Below are positions 13,157 through 23,565 of a DNA stretch of 64,000 bases, piece by piece. Both the position numbers and the translations under genes were made by a program. Numbering within the stretch: position 1 is the first letter of the stretch; every line of letters starts with the position of its first letter. The notes below the pieces were generated by a model, which worked only from the letters and a program-made list of their open reading frames with translations, did not search any database and was not told the origin of the DNA. The stretch is from Tetragonia tetragonoides (taxonomy: Eukaryota; Streptophyta; Magnoliopsida; Caryophyllales; Aizoaceae), in NCBI GenBank assembly GCA_038025085.1, contig CM076143.1, forward strand, positions 33,936,501 through 34,000,500, in the 5' to 3' direction.

Positions 13157-13384
13157 CTAAGAGCTTGCTTTATTCGCGTGGTTCCTCACTGGACAGCGAC
13201 ACTTGGGTGTCACCTGGACTTCCACCATCTCCTCTTCTTCCATAGGCTCCTCCTCTTCAGTAGGGGTCTTTGGCTCGTTAAGCTTACGATTTAAGCCTAC
13301 GGGCCAAACACTAACAGCACTAGGTCTAGAAGACCTTCTAGGAGCTTCCAGAACTTGTGGTGAAGAATCCTTCTCAACCCCGAC
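13157..13384 (-). pseudogene. C-terminal scrap of A' upstream ORF (75 codons)
   Basis: Open minus-strand frame ending in TAG at 13159-13157. Its 5' side is cut at 13385 by the junction with an LTR fragment, so no start codon remains. The product is Pro/Ser-rich, then strongly acidic (TPTEEEEPMEEEEMVEVQV), and ends in a short basic-cysteine tail (PKCRCPVRNHANKASS). I recognise no family. Its place, on the gag strand with its stop 576 bp before the gag ATG, matches the extra frames in elements D (53086-54083) and G (36024-35428). I therefore infer the remnant of an additional element protein; a captured host exon is the alternative. Confidence 0.5.
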
Positions 13385-13385
13385 T

Positions 13386-13555
13386 TAGGAAAACTTATTA
13401 TAAACCCTAATTGAAGTAAACACTATAAAACAAAAGTCAAACACAAAAATTAACACCACCAATAACCACCACCAGCAGGCCCCACCACCACCAGCCCCGC
13501 TAGTGGCGTCGGCTGGCGCTTGGCGGCGCACAGTCGCCAGCGACGGCGCTGCAGC
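13386..13555 (-). repeat. Fragment of A'-type LTR (truncated A' 5' LTR)
   Basis: Homologous to the inner part of the A' 3' LTR around 5850-5990 (shared runs include 'aaaccctaattgaagt' and the CCACCACCAGC segment). It starts mid-LTR at 13386 and stops at 13555, where a complete related LTR begins. The best reading is that the A' 5' LTR lost its gag-proximal part, primer site included, and that element A inserted into what was left; the other part of the scrap would lie beyond the right edge. Confidence 0.65.
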
Positions 13556-15922
13556 TGTAACACCCCGAATTTCCGTCTTACTTAAAATCACGAGTTGTAG
13601 AGGAAAAAAATGGAAATTCAAAGCGTCACCACCGTATTTAATATTCAAATTAAATACAAGGCTAGAAAGAAACAAAATGTTTTAATCCCAACAAGGCATA
13701 CTAAATAATTAAAATAATAACTATCTTTCCAAACTAAACTTCAAACAGATAATCCAAAGAATAAAGAAATATTAAACTATTAATTCTTATGCAAGAGAAT
13801 TAATCTCATTACAATAAAGCTCCCAAATAATACAAAGCCAAAGTCTAAACAGTAAAAATAAATTGTTTTTAGAAGATATACAATCTTCTTAAGTTGGCTT
13901 CCTCTAGCTCCAACACGAGCTAACAAAATCCTGTATATCTACTCCCCATATAGACGAATTTCTTATAGGTTCATCGATTATAGACCCATCATTGAAGAGA
14001 AATGGACAACAAACACAACTAGAAAGAAAAATAACCAACCAGCTACGCTAAGTAATTCATAACCACATAGTCCATTTAAATCTCCCAGTTAAGCCGCCAT
14101 GCTTAATAAAATAAATAATCATGCTTTGAGAAATAAAAGACAACATGCTTTAATTTAAAGACACGCATCAAACACCAAATAATAAATCCAATATTTATTA
14201 TTATTCATTAGTCAAGTTCATTAGAGAGAAGAGAATCGCATGAATTGTCAAACCAACTGAAGCTGATTCAAGCAAGGATCTTAGTCCCGTGCACATTGGC
14301 AAAAAGAGGGATTAACTGTCCCAGACTATAGATGACTCCTAGAAGTACTTCCTTTGTTACTAAGTATGCATACCCTCTCTCAACCCTTAGGTTTACAAGA
14401 GAACTATTTCATCCACAAAACTTACTTGCCCAATTATCATATATAGATACAAGTACTACATTGGGGCTACGACTCGCAGACATAGACTTGCACAATATAT
14501 CAAGTAACAATTCCCATTCGCATTCTTCAGTGCATCCATTACCAAAGAAATCTTAATTCTCAATTCATCTTCATATGGTGATCACATAACAAGTAATAAA
14601 CGTATCTTGGCAATCTCAAGTAACTACTCAACAGTTACAAATGAATAATTAAAGTTCCCAATTCCATTGGCAATAATTTCACATGAATGAGCATCAACAC
14701 CCTATTCACAACCACTTAACGATATACCTTTTCCAGGCTTCCAATATTTTTTACCAATTCATTAGTCAAATTCACATTAACTTATTGAAGCAACATGCTT
14801 ACAAACATGATCCAAATAGAGATAGGCTATATCCAAATTGAACAAATATTAATCATATCTTTAGTTCAATATCACAAATAATTACTCCAGGTAATTACGA
14901 AGATTAACATGCATCATCTAACATGAATCTCAACAAGTAGTCATTGCTACACAATGTGAATTTCAAACTTAGTCCTTCATGCAATCACTACCTCATAATT
15001 CTATGCGAATTAATATAAGGAAATAAATAACAATTATCCCTTTTTCACAATATTACAATGAACCAACATAATTCATCTAGACATGAATTACAACAATGAA
15101 TTACCTTTAGCAAAGGCAAATTCCAAATCAAACAACTTAAGCTCCCTTACGTTCAAGTGCGGTCAACAGGCCCTAACAAATCCACAATAAACCAATCACC
15201 AATACCTTAACTTCTAAACTTCTGTATTAAACTTTAAAAATTGTTTAGCTCATTAAACTTAAAAAATTAAGTTGATTGCTGAAGTTTTATTACTCATGCA
15301 TGCTCAATGACTTTTTCAAACCAAACTTCTAAAAACCAAATTAGGAAAACTTTCCATAATCCGTAAATTGAAGTCAACAAGCAAAAACAAAAGTCAAACA
15401 ACAATTCAACACTACTAATCACCACCACCACCGGACCACCGTCGGTCTTCCGCAAGCAGCGACAGGCCGCCGCGACAGCTGCGCAACGACTGCGCACGGC
15501 GCTTCCGTGGTGCGCACGATTAAACCTTTTTTTTGTTTGTTAATCAATTTAACAAATCCGATCCTAACTTAAATCTAAATATCTAACAAAATTAGAGATT
15601 TAAAAAATTCACCAAGATCCAAACTTTAATTCAACCTTTGATTCAAATTCACTAAAACAGCAAATACAACCCTAAACATGATTTTAACATGCAATATACT
15701 AGAATCTAGCAACCCTAGGTCAAAGACATAAATTAGGATTTTCTCATAAAACATGATAGGGTTCATAAAACGATAAATTTGAATCAAGAACAAACTTTTA
15801 ATAATCAAAAAGCAATTAAAACACTTACTTGTAAATACTGGAATCAACTTGAATCAGGAGGATGAATTATGAAAGAGTGGAAAAATTCTCTTTCTTCTTC
15901 CCTTTGTTTTTTTCGAACGTGC

Positions 15923-15993
<71 letters not shown>

Positions 15994-16403
15994 GGAGTTT
16001 AGTTGATGAGGGAGAGGACGTAGAGTTTAATTAGGAAATTTACTCCTTTCTTATCTCCCTCTAACTTCCTAAATCAATATCCAATTAACTCTTCTAAATC
16101 TACACTTTTTAGGAAACAAAATTTTTGAAAAAAAAAATCAGCCAAATTGCCCCATAGTTTAAGCTAGGGTGCCAAAAATATTGGCACAATTATTGCTTTA
16201 TTATTTTGGTCATTACCAAATTATTAAGCCCAAATACCTTTAATTAGTTTTGGCCTAATTATAATCAAATAGATTCAAAACTAAACTCACACATTAATTT
16301 GGCACTCTAATTCACGAGCCCAATTAATATTTTTAAATCCAAAATCACATTTTATTTTTAAGTAATTATTATTCTAAAATGAATAATAATACGGGGTATT
16401 ACA
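13556..16403 (-). repeat. 3' LTR of chromovirus A
   Basis: 2848-bp LTR from TGTAACACCCCGAATTT to ACGGGGTATTACA (plus-strand reading), so the ends form the imperfect inverted repeat TGTAA(C/T)ACCCCG. It is homologous along its length to the A' LTR. The polypurine tract and integrase end of A follow at 16404 and up, which identifies the 3' LTR of a minus-strand element. It contains a (GA)n/(T)n tract at about 15926-15988. Short frames inside, such as 14332-14556, are not conserved and are not genes. Confidence 0.88.
15926..15988. repeat. (GA)n followed by T homopolymer
   Basis: A run of GA repeats (about 15926-15953) followed by about 34 T. The matching place in the A' LTR (about 6420-6455) has only a short version, so this tract has expanded in A. 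Confidence 0.9.
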
Positions 16404-16419
16404 TTCTTACCCTCTTAAA
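16404..16419 (-). other. Polypurine tract of A
   Basis: On the minus strand the purine-rich run AAGAGGGTAAGAA ends at the LTR start (TGTAATACCCCG), where it would prime second-strand DNA. Confidence 0.65.
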
Positions 16420-16682
16420 AGAAGTTTCGTCCACGAAACTTAGGATCACCACCAAAGTGAAACAAGTTCCATAAGGCAAAGTTTTCAACCACGACTTTCA
16501 AAGTCCAAATGCAACAATGCAAATCGCAAGTTTAAAGTTTTCACAACTTTCCAAATAACAACATAAGCATGATGCAATGCAATGCAATGCAATGAGTTTT
16601 CTAGTCTTTGCTTTAATTTCTTTTCTTTTGTGGATTGTTACACCCTTCCTCCCTTAAAAAGGTTTCAACCTCGAAACCAAGG

Positions 16683-17228
16683 TTAAGTACCTTGTTCGAA
16701 CAGTTGAGGGTAGCGCTTGCGCATATCAGCCTCAGTCTCCCAAGTCACTTCTTCGACTTTGTGGTTAGCCCACAACACTTTCACCAGATTGATCGTCGTT
16801 TTCTTCGTTTTCTCGTCTAGGATTCTCACAGGTTTAGTTCTCTCTTCAAGAACTCGAATTGGTTGCTCTTCATAGGTGAGTGTGTCATCTAACACCACAT
16901 TTTCAGAATTCAGCACATGACTTGGATCATGGTGATACCTCTTGAGTTGTTACACGTGGAATACATTGTGCACTTGCTCCAAATCCATAGGCATAGCAAG
17001 CCTATAAGCGACCTCTCCAATTCTTTCAAGAATCTCGTAGGGTCCAATATACTTTGGGCTGAGCTTCCCTTGACGCCCAAATCTCATTACTCCACGAGTA
17101 GGCGATACTTTGAAAAGTACCATCTCACCAACTTGGACCTCTTTCATTCGTTGATGTTGACCTGCATAAGCATTCTGTCCATCTTATGCAGCTTTCATCT
17201 TCTCTTGGACCAGTTCACTTGATCCACA
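16683..17228 (-). pseudogene. A integrase C-terminal part with chromodomain
   Basis: Minus-strand continuation of the A integrase after the CACTA insertion. 17147-16950 holds the GPY/F module (GKLSPKYIGPYEILERI, then AYRLAMPMDLEQVHNVFHV). 16916-16683 holds the chromodomain (INLVKVLWANHKVEEVTWE, ending YPQLFEQGT and stop). One frame change separates the two. The gene is cut at 17228 by the end of the CACTA element and resumes at 49989. 16420-16682 is the 3' untranslated part and shows no gene. Confidence 0.88.
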
Positions 17229-17605
17229 CACTTCAAGAAAAACCTTTTTTAACAACGACAAAAGAATTTGCGACAAATGCCTTGTCGTTGCGAAAAATAT
17301 TTTTTGCAACGACTTTTGTCGTTGCAGGGTCGTTGCGTGCCATGGCGTTACAAAAAAATGATGCAACGATTATAGTCGTTGCAATCAATAAGTTTTTTCA
17401 CAACGACATTCATCGTTGCCATATATTTGTCGTTGCAATACATATCTAAGTGGAAATACTAGAATGACATCTATACCAACAACTTCAGTCTTCGTCATAA
17501 ATACATCTCATTTTTTGCAACGACTCAAGTCGTTGCTAAATATGTGCTTAAATTTGTAATTTCAACACATAGAGCAACAGATTAAGTCGTTGCGATAGAC
17601 AATCA
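17229..17605. repeat. Left subterminal repeat array of CACTA B
   Basis: At least ten copies of the 8-mer GTCGTTGC/GCAACGAC or one-mismatch variants, often as facing pairs such as GCAACGAC..GTCGTTGC (for example at 17317, 17371 and 17518). Subterminal arrays of this kind bind the element's own transposition protein in En/Spm (family knowledge). The right arm has the matching array. Confidence 0.85.
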
Positions 17606-20013
17606 CACATTAAAAAAAAATAAAAAAATACTATGTATAAGAAAGACCACAACTAGAGCTCCAATTTTATTTATAATGGTATATGAAATAATTACAACAT
17701 ATCATTAATACATGTCCAGAAGAGTTACTCGTACATCAATTGTCGATTCTATTCTACTAATGTGATACATTATGAAGTTGACTAGAATTTCATCTTTATA
17801 GCGTCTAAATCATCATGATGCATGTAGTGGTTCCTTTTGTCGTAAGAATGATAAGTTGACATTGGGGTGAAAAATTAATCGAATTGACTACCTGCATAAT
17901 CACCCACTAGAAATTAAATCAGAAACATATAAAATCAGAACAAATGCACCAAAAGTCCAGAGCATTTTCTCACCCATTAGAAATCAAAGCTGACATTTAA
18001 CACTTTACCATGCAAGCTACAACCAGTAAAGGGGTATGAAGCAAGACAATATTAACACTTAACAATGAGGGTTCCTAAATCCTAAAACAACTATAACAAG
18101 TCAAAGTTTGGCCTCAGAGAATATAGCAAAGCTACAGTCTGATTTGAAGAATAACGCAACAGCTAGTTACAGATTAAAGTTAGAAGCTCAGACTAACCTA
18201 AGTCAAATATGTAGAAATTAAAACAATAATCAGATTTCACAAACATAACTATATAGCAGCTGTAAACTTCTGAACTCATAACCCAACTCCAACATGCGAT
18301 AATAATAAGAATTCAGAATAGTAGGTCAAGCAGTACATAGTACACACTAGATTTCAGAGTCAAAACTCAAAACCCCAAACTTCAATCCTACTGCTAATAC
18401 TCTAGCACTTTTCTCCAAAATTCCATATTGCAACTCAACAATTTTATGATCGTTTTAGAAACGACAACAGTTTTAGCAAGAGAAAAGAAATGTAGAAATC
18501 CTCAATATCACAGAAAGCAAACAAGTGTCTTTAGTTCAGAATGGCTACGACAATGCTAAGATCAAACCGTGGCGAACAAATTTGAGGGTAGACAACAATT
18601 CTCAAGGTTAAATTTTAACCATGTCAACTTAACATTCAAAGCAATAGCTCAAGGTTCATCACTTTCGATACTGTGCTTTTGACCAGGGAGTACAATTCAG
18701 ACATATCTCAAGGTTAAATTTTCTCTTTTACTTGGTAGTAGATAGAATCATTATGGCACAGACTAGCAGAAAAACAATCAATCTCAGATCCACACAAAAC
18801 CCACAAACTGCACAGTTTCAGTTCAAAGTTCAGACATGGTGGTGTAATCAGTTGATTACCATGCTTGTTTTCATTCCTTTTTGTAGCACCTCTAGAATAA
18901 TAAATAAAAATCCAGCAACCCTGCCATAACCTTAAAATTGTTAGACAAACCAAACCACCACAAATCATCAGCAAACAAGCTCAACAGAACCAATTCTAGA
19001 CAGTTTCTGACTTGTCTTTCTAATGAAGACTTAAGGATTGTTCCAAGGCTTAATGTCCATCTGATTTATCCACTAATGAGTCAAAGAATCTTTGAATGTA
19101 TGTGCCCCTCAACCGAAGTTCATTTGTACCTCAAAATGGAGGCAAAAGCTCTTAACTTTAACTTAAAGACCCCTTTGTGCACATATCTGACATGTATTCT
19201 GATTTAGTTCTGAATGAAGTGATTTTACCCTTATTCACACTTCTTTTAACTGTCAAAATATTGGGAGGTAACTACACTTTTGTGTCTCAAAGTATGTAGT
19301 TCAATTTCCACATTAAAAGGCATATAAAGATCATGTATGTTTAGACTCAAACCTAGCTACTGGTGTGATGTTTGAATACAAGTTGTTGTTTATATACCCT
19401 TAGCCACTGTATAAACAAATCGAATGTCTTCACTTGAGCTCTAAAATCATGGAGTAATGTATGTGAATGATTTGGAACAAGGTCAGGTCCAAAAGTCACC
19501 AAAACAGAATGTAATTAAACTAAAAGAGAGCCAAAACAAGGGAACAAGGTGAAGTCCAAAAAGTAAAAACCTTAACCCCAAACACCTTAGTCAGAATTAG
19601 AACAGAGCAAACTTTTAAAAAATCAGGTTCAGTATTTCTTGTTGTTCCTAGACGATTTCAAGCATGCTACTAAGAGAATGTTCTACAATCTTTTATCTTT
19701 TAAATGCATACAAGTCCATGCTAAATTTTTTTACCTTTACTCCCCAGATAGTATCCTAATGTTACCCAGAGTTTCCATACATTTAACAATCATGCACAAA
19801 GATTATAAATCAGATTTGAGAGTAGGTAGATGAAAAGAAAACAACACAAAGAGCAAATGAATACAGAAACATGATTGTTTCAACACTCTCATACTTAAGC
19901 TCACAGTTTTAAGAGTAGAAAAAGAAAAGCAACGAAAGAAATAAAGAGACGTTAGGGAAAGATAATAAGTAAGAAACTCAAATAACTCACATGGAAACTC
20001 AGCGTCCAATGTA
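17606..20013. other. Internal CACTA B sequence without recognisable gene
   Basis: AT-rich sequence between the left subterminal array and the C insertion. Frames present (up to 89 codons near 18938-19207) lack any family motif and have no support from a second copy. I see no transposase, tRNA or other feature. Confidence 0.6.
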
Positions 20014-20018
20014 GAAGG
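20014..20018. repeat. Target-site duplication of element C (left)
   Basis: GAAGG, repeated exactly at 44982-44986 on the far side of element C. It proves the two outer LTR edges belong to one insertion. Confidence 0.9.
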
Positions 20019-21313
20019 TGTAGACGCCAAAAAAGCGCCTTCAGATTTCTCCGCAAAAGCCCGATGGTGAAAGGAGTAATTTATAAACTTGAATGCTATT
20101 TTTGCTTTAATAGATAAATAAGGTCTCAGGTTTTTCCTCGATCACTCCTTCATTCCGACCCCATTCAAAAGCCCCGTTCAAGAGCTTTCCAAAGACACCT
20201 CTCGTGTCTTTTTCTGACTTCCGGTCGCCAAGTTGCGAACCGGGGTAAAAACTGTCTTTTACCGCAGAGGGGTAAAATGGTCTTTTCACATTTTCGTAAT
20301 ACCAAAATTCCTCCAAAAATTAAAATTGACTGGATGTAGTCATATGACGACATCCAGCTGGCAAGCTAATAGCCGTCAGCGGCCCTGGGTTAACAGCCAT
20401 CCAGGGCCGCTAGCAGTGCTCACCAGCGCCGCTAGCGGCGCTCGCTGGGTCTCCTGGCCCGACTCTTTTTAAGACCAAATTCCGAATTTCGGCCTCCCCT
20501 CACCCGTCCAACCCTACTTCCTTCGCCTATAAATATGACCCTCGACCCTCATTCAAAAAGACACAGTCTACAGTTGACAACCTCTATTCTCGGTTGAGTA
20601 CTCCCGAGCTTCTCCCTCTTTCTTCCAAATTTGAGATCTTGGCTTTACTATTTTTGCTAAATAGCCTAGAGTTCAGGTACTAACTCCTGAGGGCTCAAAT
20701 TAAATTATTTGCCTAATTGTTTATTTTCTAGTAGTCATAATGTAGATATCATGCCAATAACGTCTTTTATTGCTTACTAAATATTGTCTTCCAAGCATGT
20801 CTAGTCGTTGTAATGCTCAATTTGTCAATCGAATGCATGTCTAAACAAGGGTTGAAAATAAATGTTGTGATGCTTGTGATAAACCAATTAATAGTCCAAG
20901 TCTAGGTTGTTAATCCGGTTTTGCATGGGAATTATGTCTTAAATTATTAAGCAAAGTTGAGTTAGTAGAAGCCGTCATAATACGGGCGAGTTGGGTGCCT
21001 AACACCTTCCCACCTCGTACGTTCGCCCCCGAACCCTTTATTCTTGGGGACTCATATGTTCTATATGAGCGGGAGTCTCTCTAAAAACATGATCAGTTCA
21101 CTTATCGGCTATCGCAATATTGGGTTGTCCCTTCGGTTTGTCCCTTCGATAAAACGCCGATAGCAGATTTATGACCTCTTTCATAGTTTTTATTCAATTC
21201 AAGTCTTTATAAAAGATTTTCTATCTCGATGGTCCCTTGAACTTATCTAAACCCCCAACTTACAAATTTTTTATAAGGACACACTCCGTGGCGAGAAATC
21301 CCGCGTCCTTACA
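20019..21313 (+). repeat. 5' LTR of C
   Basis: 1295 bp from TGTAGACGCC to CCTTACA. It is homologous to the C' LTR (2398-4030) over its full length and to the C 3' LTR only from about 20322 on. It contains a GC-rich block with GCCGCTAGCGGC at about 20375-20460 and a TATA box at 20528. Confidence 0.9.
20528..20535 (+). promoter_or_regulatory. LTR TATA box of C (5' LTR)
   Basis: TATAAATA in the context CGCCTATAAATATGACC. It is identical in the 3' LTR (44220-44227) and present in C'. Transcription of C is expected to start about 30 bp downstream. Confidence 0.7.
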
Positions 21314-21314
21314 G

Positions 21315-21332
21315 TGACGGCTTCACTGGGGA
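21315..21332 (+). other. Primer binding site of C
   Basis: TGACGGCTTCACTGGGGA directly after the LTR end. It differs from the C' site (TGGCGACTTCACTGGGGA) at two places, both G/A changes. Confidence 0.75.
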
Positions 21333-22387
21333 TTTATTTAAGAGGGTGAGACTCGAAAGTAAAGTTTGCTTAATTGTTTAATAACACGTTCCATATATTG
21401 CATCATTTGCATCAGTTGCATGTGCCTTGGCACAACTTTTGACCCTTATTGACCCTCGAGGAAGTTTGTGTCGTAACTCGTAGACAATCCGTATATCTAA
21501 AGGAATACATTGGTTGTCCTATCGTGCAAGCCGATGCTTCCTCACGCATGACTCATCGACTCTTGTTGGTGAAAAAGAATTACAATTAATGTGTCAACCT
21601 TCCGCCAAACGGGAATTGTAATTTGTCGTGGTGATCTCACAGGAGCCAAAAGCCTCTAGCCCACATTCGTGCATTCGCTTGCTTGTTGTCCATGTGTCGT
21701 TGTAATGCCTGCATGATCACATGTTTTCCTGTAAACTGCGTCGTTATGAATGCATGAATGCCATGACTATTTGCCAACATGTACTTACGTGCTAGGAGTC
21801 TTTTTCCTTTCATTTTTAGCTAGTTCCTAATGCCGAAAGATGATGCGAGAATTCCATTCAATGAACACTCGTCATTTTTCCAATGATATATTCTGTCAAA
21901 GTCATGAACAATTTCCTAGGATCTTTTTAGCAAAAAAAAAAGAGTCAGTCACTCCAATTTTCCCTCTCCCTTTTTCTATTTCTTTATTTCTTTTTTTTTT
22001 ATGTAATTCAGATTTGGTCGAAAAAAAAGAGAAAAGCAAAAAAAAACAAAAAAAACAAAAAATGGCGTTTTTGTTAAAGAAAAAACAGACGCCCAATAAA
22101 AAATCGCGGAAAAAAAAAGGCCAAAATTCTTTTATTTTATTTTATCCCATTTTTCATTTTCCTTGACTCTAGAAAAAAAAAATAGGATAGTCCGTCTTTT
22201 TCTATTTTTCTTATTTTCAGTCATTGATTTTATTTTTCCTTTGATATTAGGGAAATATTGGGGCATTTAGGCTTAAGGATCTTTTTTTTCCTAGGGCAAT
22301 GTGTTTTCTATGTGTGGGTCGTCCTTTTTCTTAGGTGAGAGTCTCGTGGTCTCTTTGATTCTAAATGGTCATCTACTCATTCAGATC
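21333..22387 (+). other. Leader of element C
   Basis: About 1.05 kb between primer site and gag with no credible gene. At about 21930-22200 there are long A and T runs and purine-rich tracts (for example GAAAAAAAAGAG), which also occur in C' (1390-1760). The 108-codon Lys/Phe-rich frame there merely reads through homopolymers. Confidence 0.6.
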
Positions 22388-23560
22388 ATGTCAGGGTCCA
22401 GCAAGCGTTCCTCAGCTGAAGATACACAGGAAGAACCTCTCCTCTTGCCAAAATCAGAAATGGGCCAGAGTGCTAAGAAGATCAAAACTCATTTTGTGAC
22501 AACTGCGTATCCGGTCCACGAATCTTCTAAAGAATCTATACTTGATACTCAAGATGAGTCCCTTGACTTAGGGGAACAGTTGGACCGATCATTCCGAGTG
22601 GACAAAATCCAAGTGGGCCTTGATCCTGATGAGACCCCCAGTCTCGTTGAGTACAGAGGCACAAACAGGCCAATCCAAGCCCTTGTTGAAGCACAAGACG
22701 ATATTGAGCACCTATCTCAATATATAGTTATTTATCACTCAGAGATTAAAAAGCTACAGAAAATGGTTGCGGGGCTGGAACAAAGGATTAAGGCTTTAGA
22801 AGGTGAAAAAGTTATTCTTGATCAAGGGCAACCCCATTGGCCTCAAGAACACATTTTTCAACAAATGAGGGCATATGGCTACATGCATCCAGTGGGGCCT
22901 ACCTATGAACTCTTCCCAGAAAGAAGAAACCCCAGCATTTACTTCGAATACTGCCGAGCCTGCGGACATCACACCAATGACTGCAGGAATCTGAAGGACA
23001 AAATCCAAGCCTTCATTAATGAAGGGACCATGTGGCCCGCGCACCATTGGTTGTCCAAGAAGGGATCGAATCCTCCTCGCAAGTTTACGCCACTTGCGGT
23101 ACCAATTCATGATGTTATGACAACTTTGCTTCGCCGTGGAGATCTACTATTCCCGGAAGGAGTCTTGCCAGAAGAGGAAGATCATTACCTCTATTGTTAA
23201 TATCATAGATGCTTTGGTCACCTCACTGATCAATGCTATCGCCTAAAGTGTGACATCCAGTTCAACATTGATTCTGGGGTCGTTTCTCCTCCGAAGACCC
23301 ATATATTTAAAATTATTGTGCGTAAGTATGAGCCACAACGTGAAGTCAACGTGCTGGAAATAGATCAAGCACCATTCATACCGCACTCAAATCCTCATGT
23401 TAATGGTTTCCTCAAGAAGCAAGGGTAAATACCCGGTATGGGTCTAGGCAGAAATGGACAAGGGCCCACCACTTTCAAGTTTGATGTCAAAAATAACTCC
23501 TTTGGACTCAGTTATGAACCCACTAATGAAGAGATCCACAACCATGTTCTGAAGCAAAGA
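22388..23560 (+). pseudogene. C gag remnant: coiled coil, zinc knuckles, G-patch-like segment
   Basis: The frame from ATG 22388 (MSGSSKRSSAEDTQEEP) stays open for 270 codons to the TAA at 23200. About residues 105-150 form a coiled-coil-like stretch (LVEAQDDIEHLSQ, then KKLQKMVAGLEQRIKALEGE). About residue 200 there is a zinc-knuckle-like CRACGHHTNDC. A second one (YHRCFGHLTDQC) follows the stop. At about 23425-23550 lies a Gly-rich G-patch-like segment (IPGMGLGRNGQGP, then FGLSYEPTNEEI) after another stop. The usual capsid domain is absent between coiled coil and knuckle, and no D-S/T-G protease motif is visible, so two domains have been lost. Confidence 0.75.
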
Positions 23561-23565
23561 AACAA

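Noticed and set aside
17229..17605. Facing GCAACGAC/GTCGTTGC repeats as a CRISPR array or rho-independent terminators
   Set aside because: Eukaryotic transposon context with matching arrays at both ends of a CACTA element; spacing is irregular and there are no spacers.
18714..19207. Frames of 86-89 codons in the CACTA left arm
   Set aside because: No transposase motifs and overlapping frames on both strands without sign of coding.
21840..22166. 108-codon Lys/Phe-rich frame in the C leader
   Set aside because: Read-through of A and T homopolymers; the matching part of C' gives a different frame.
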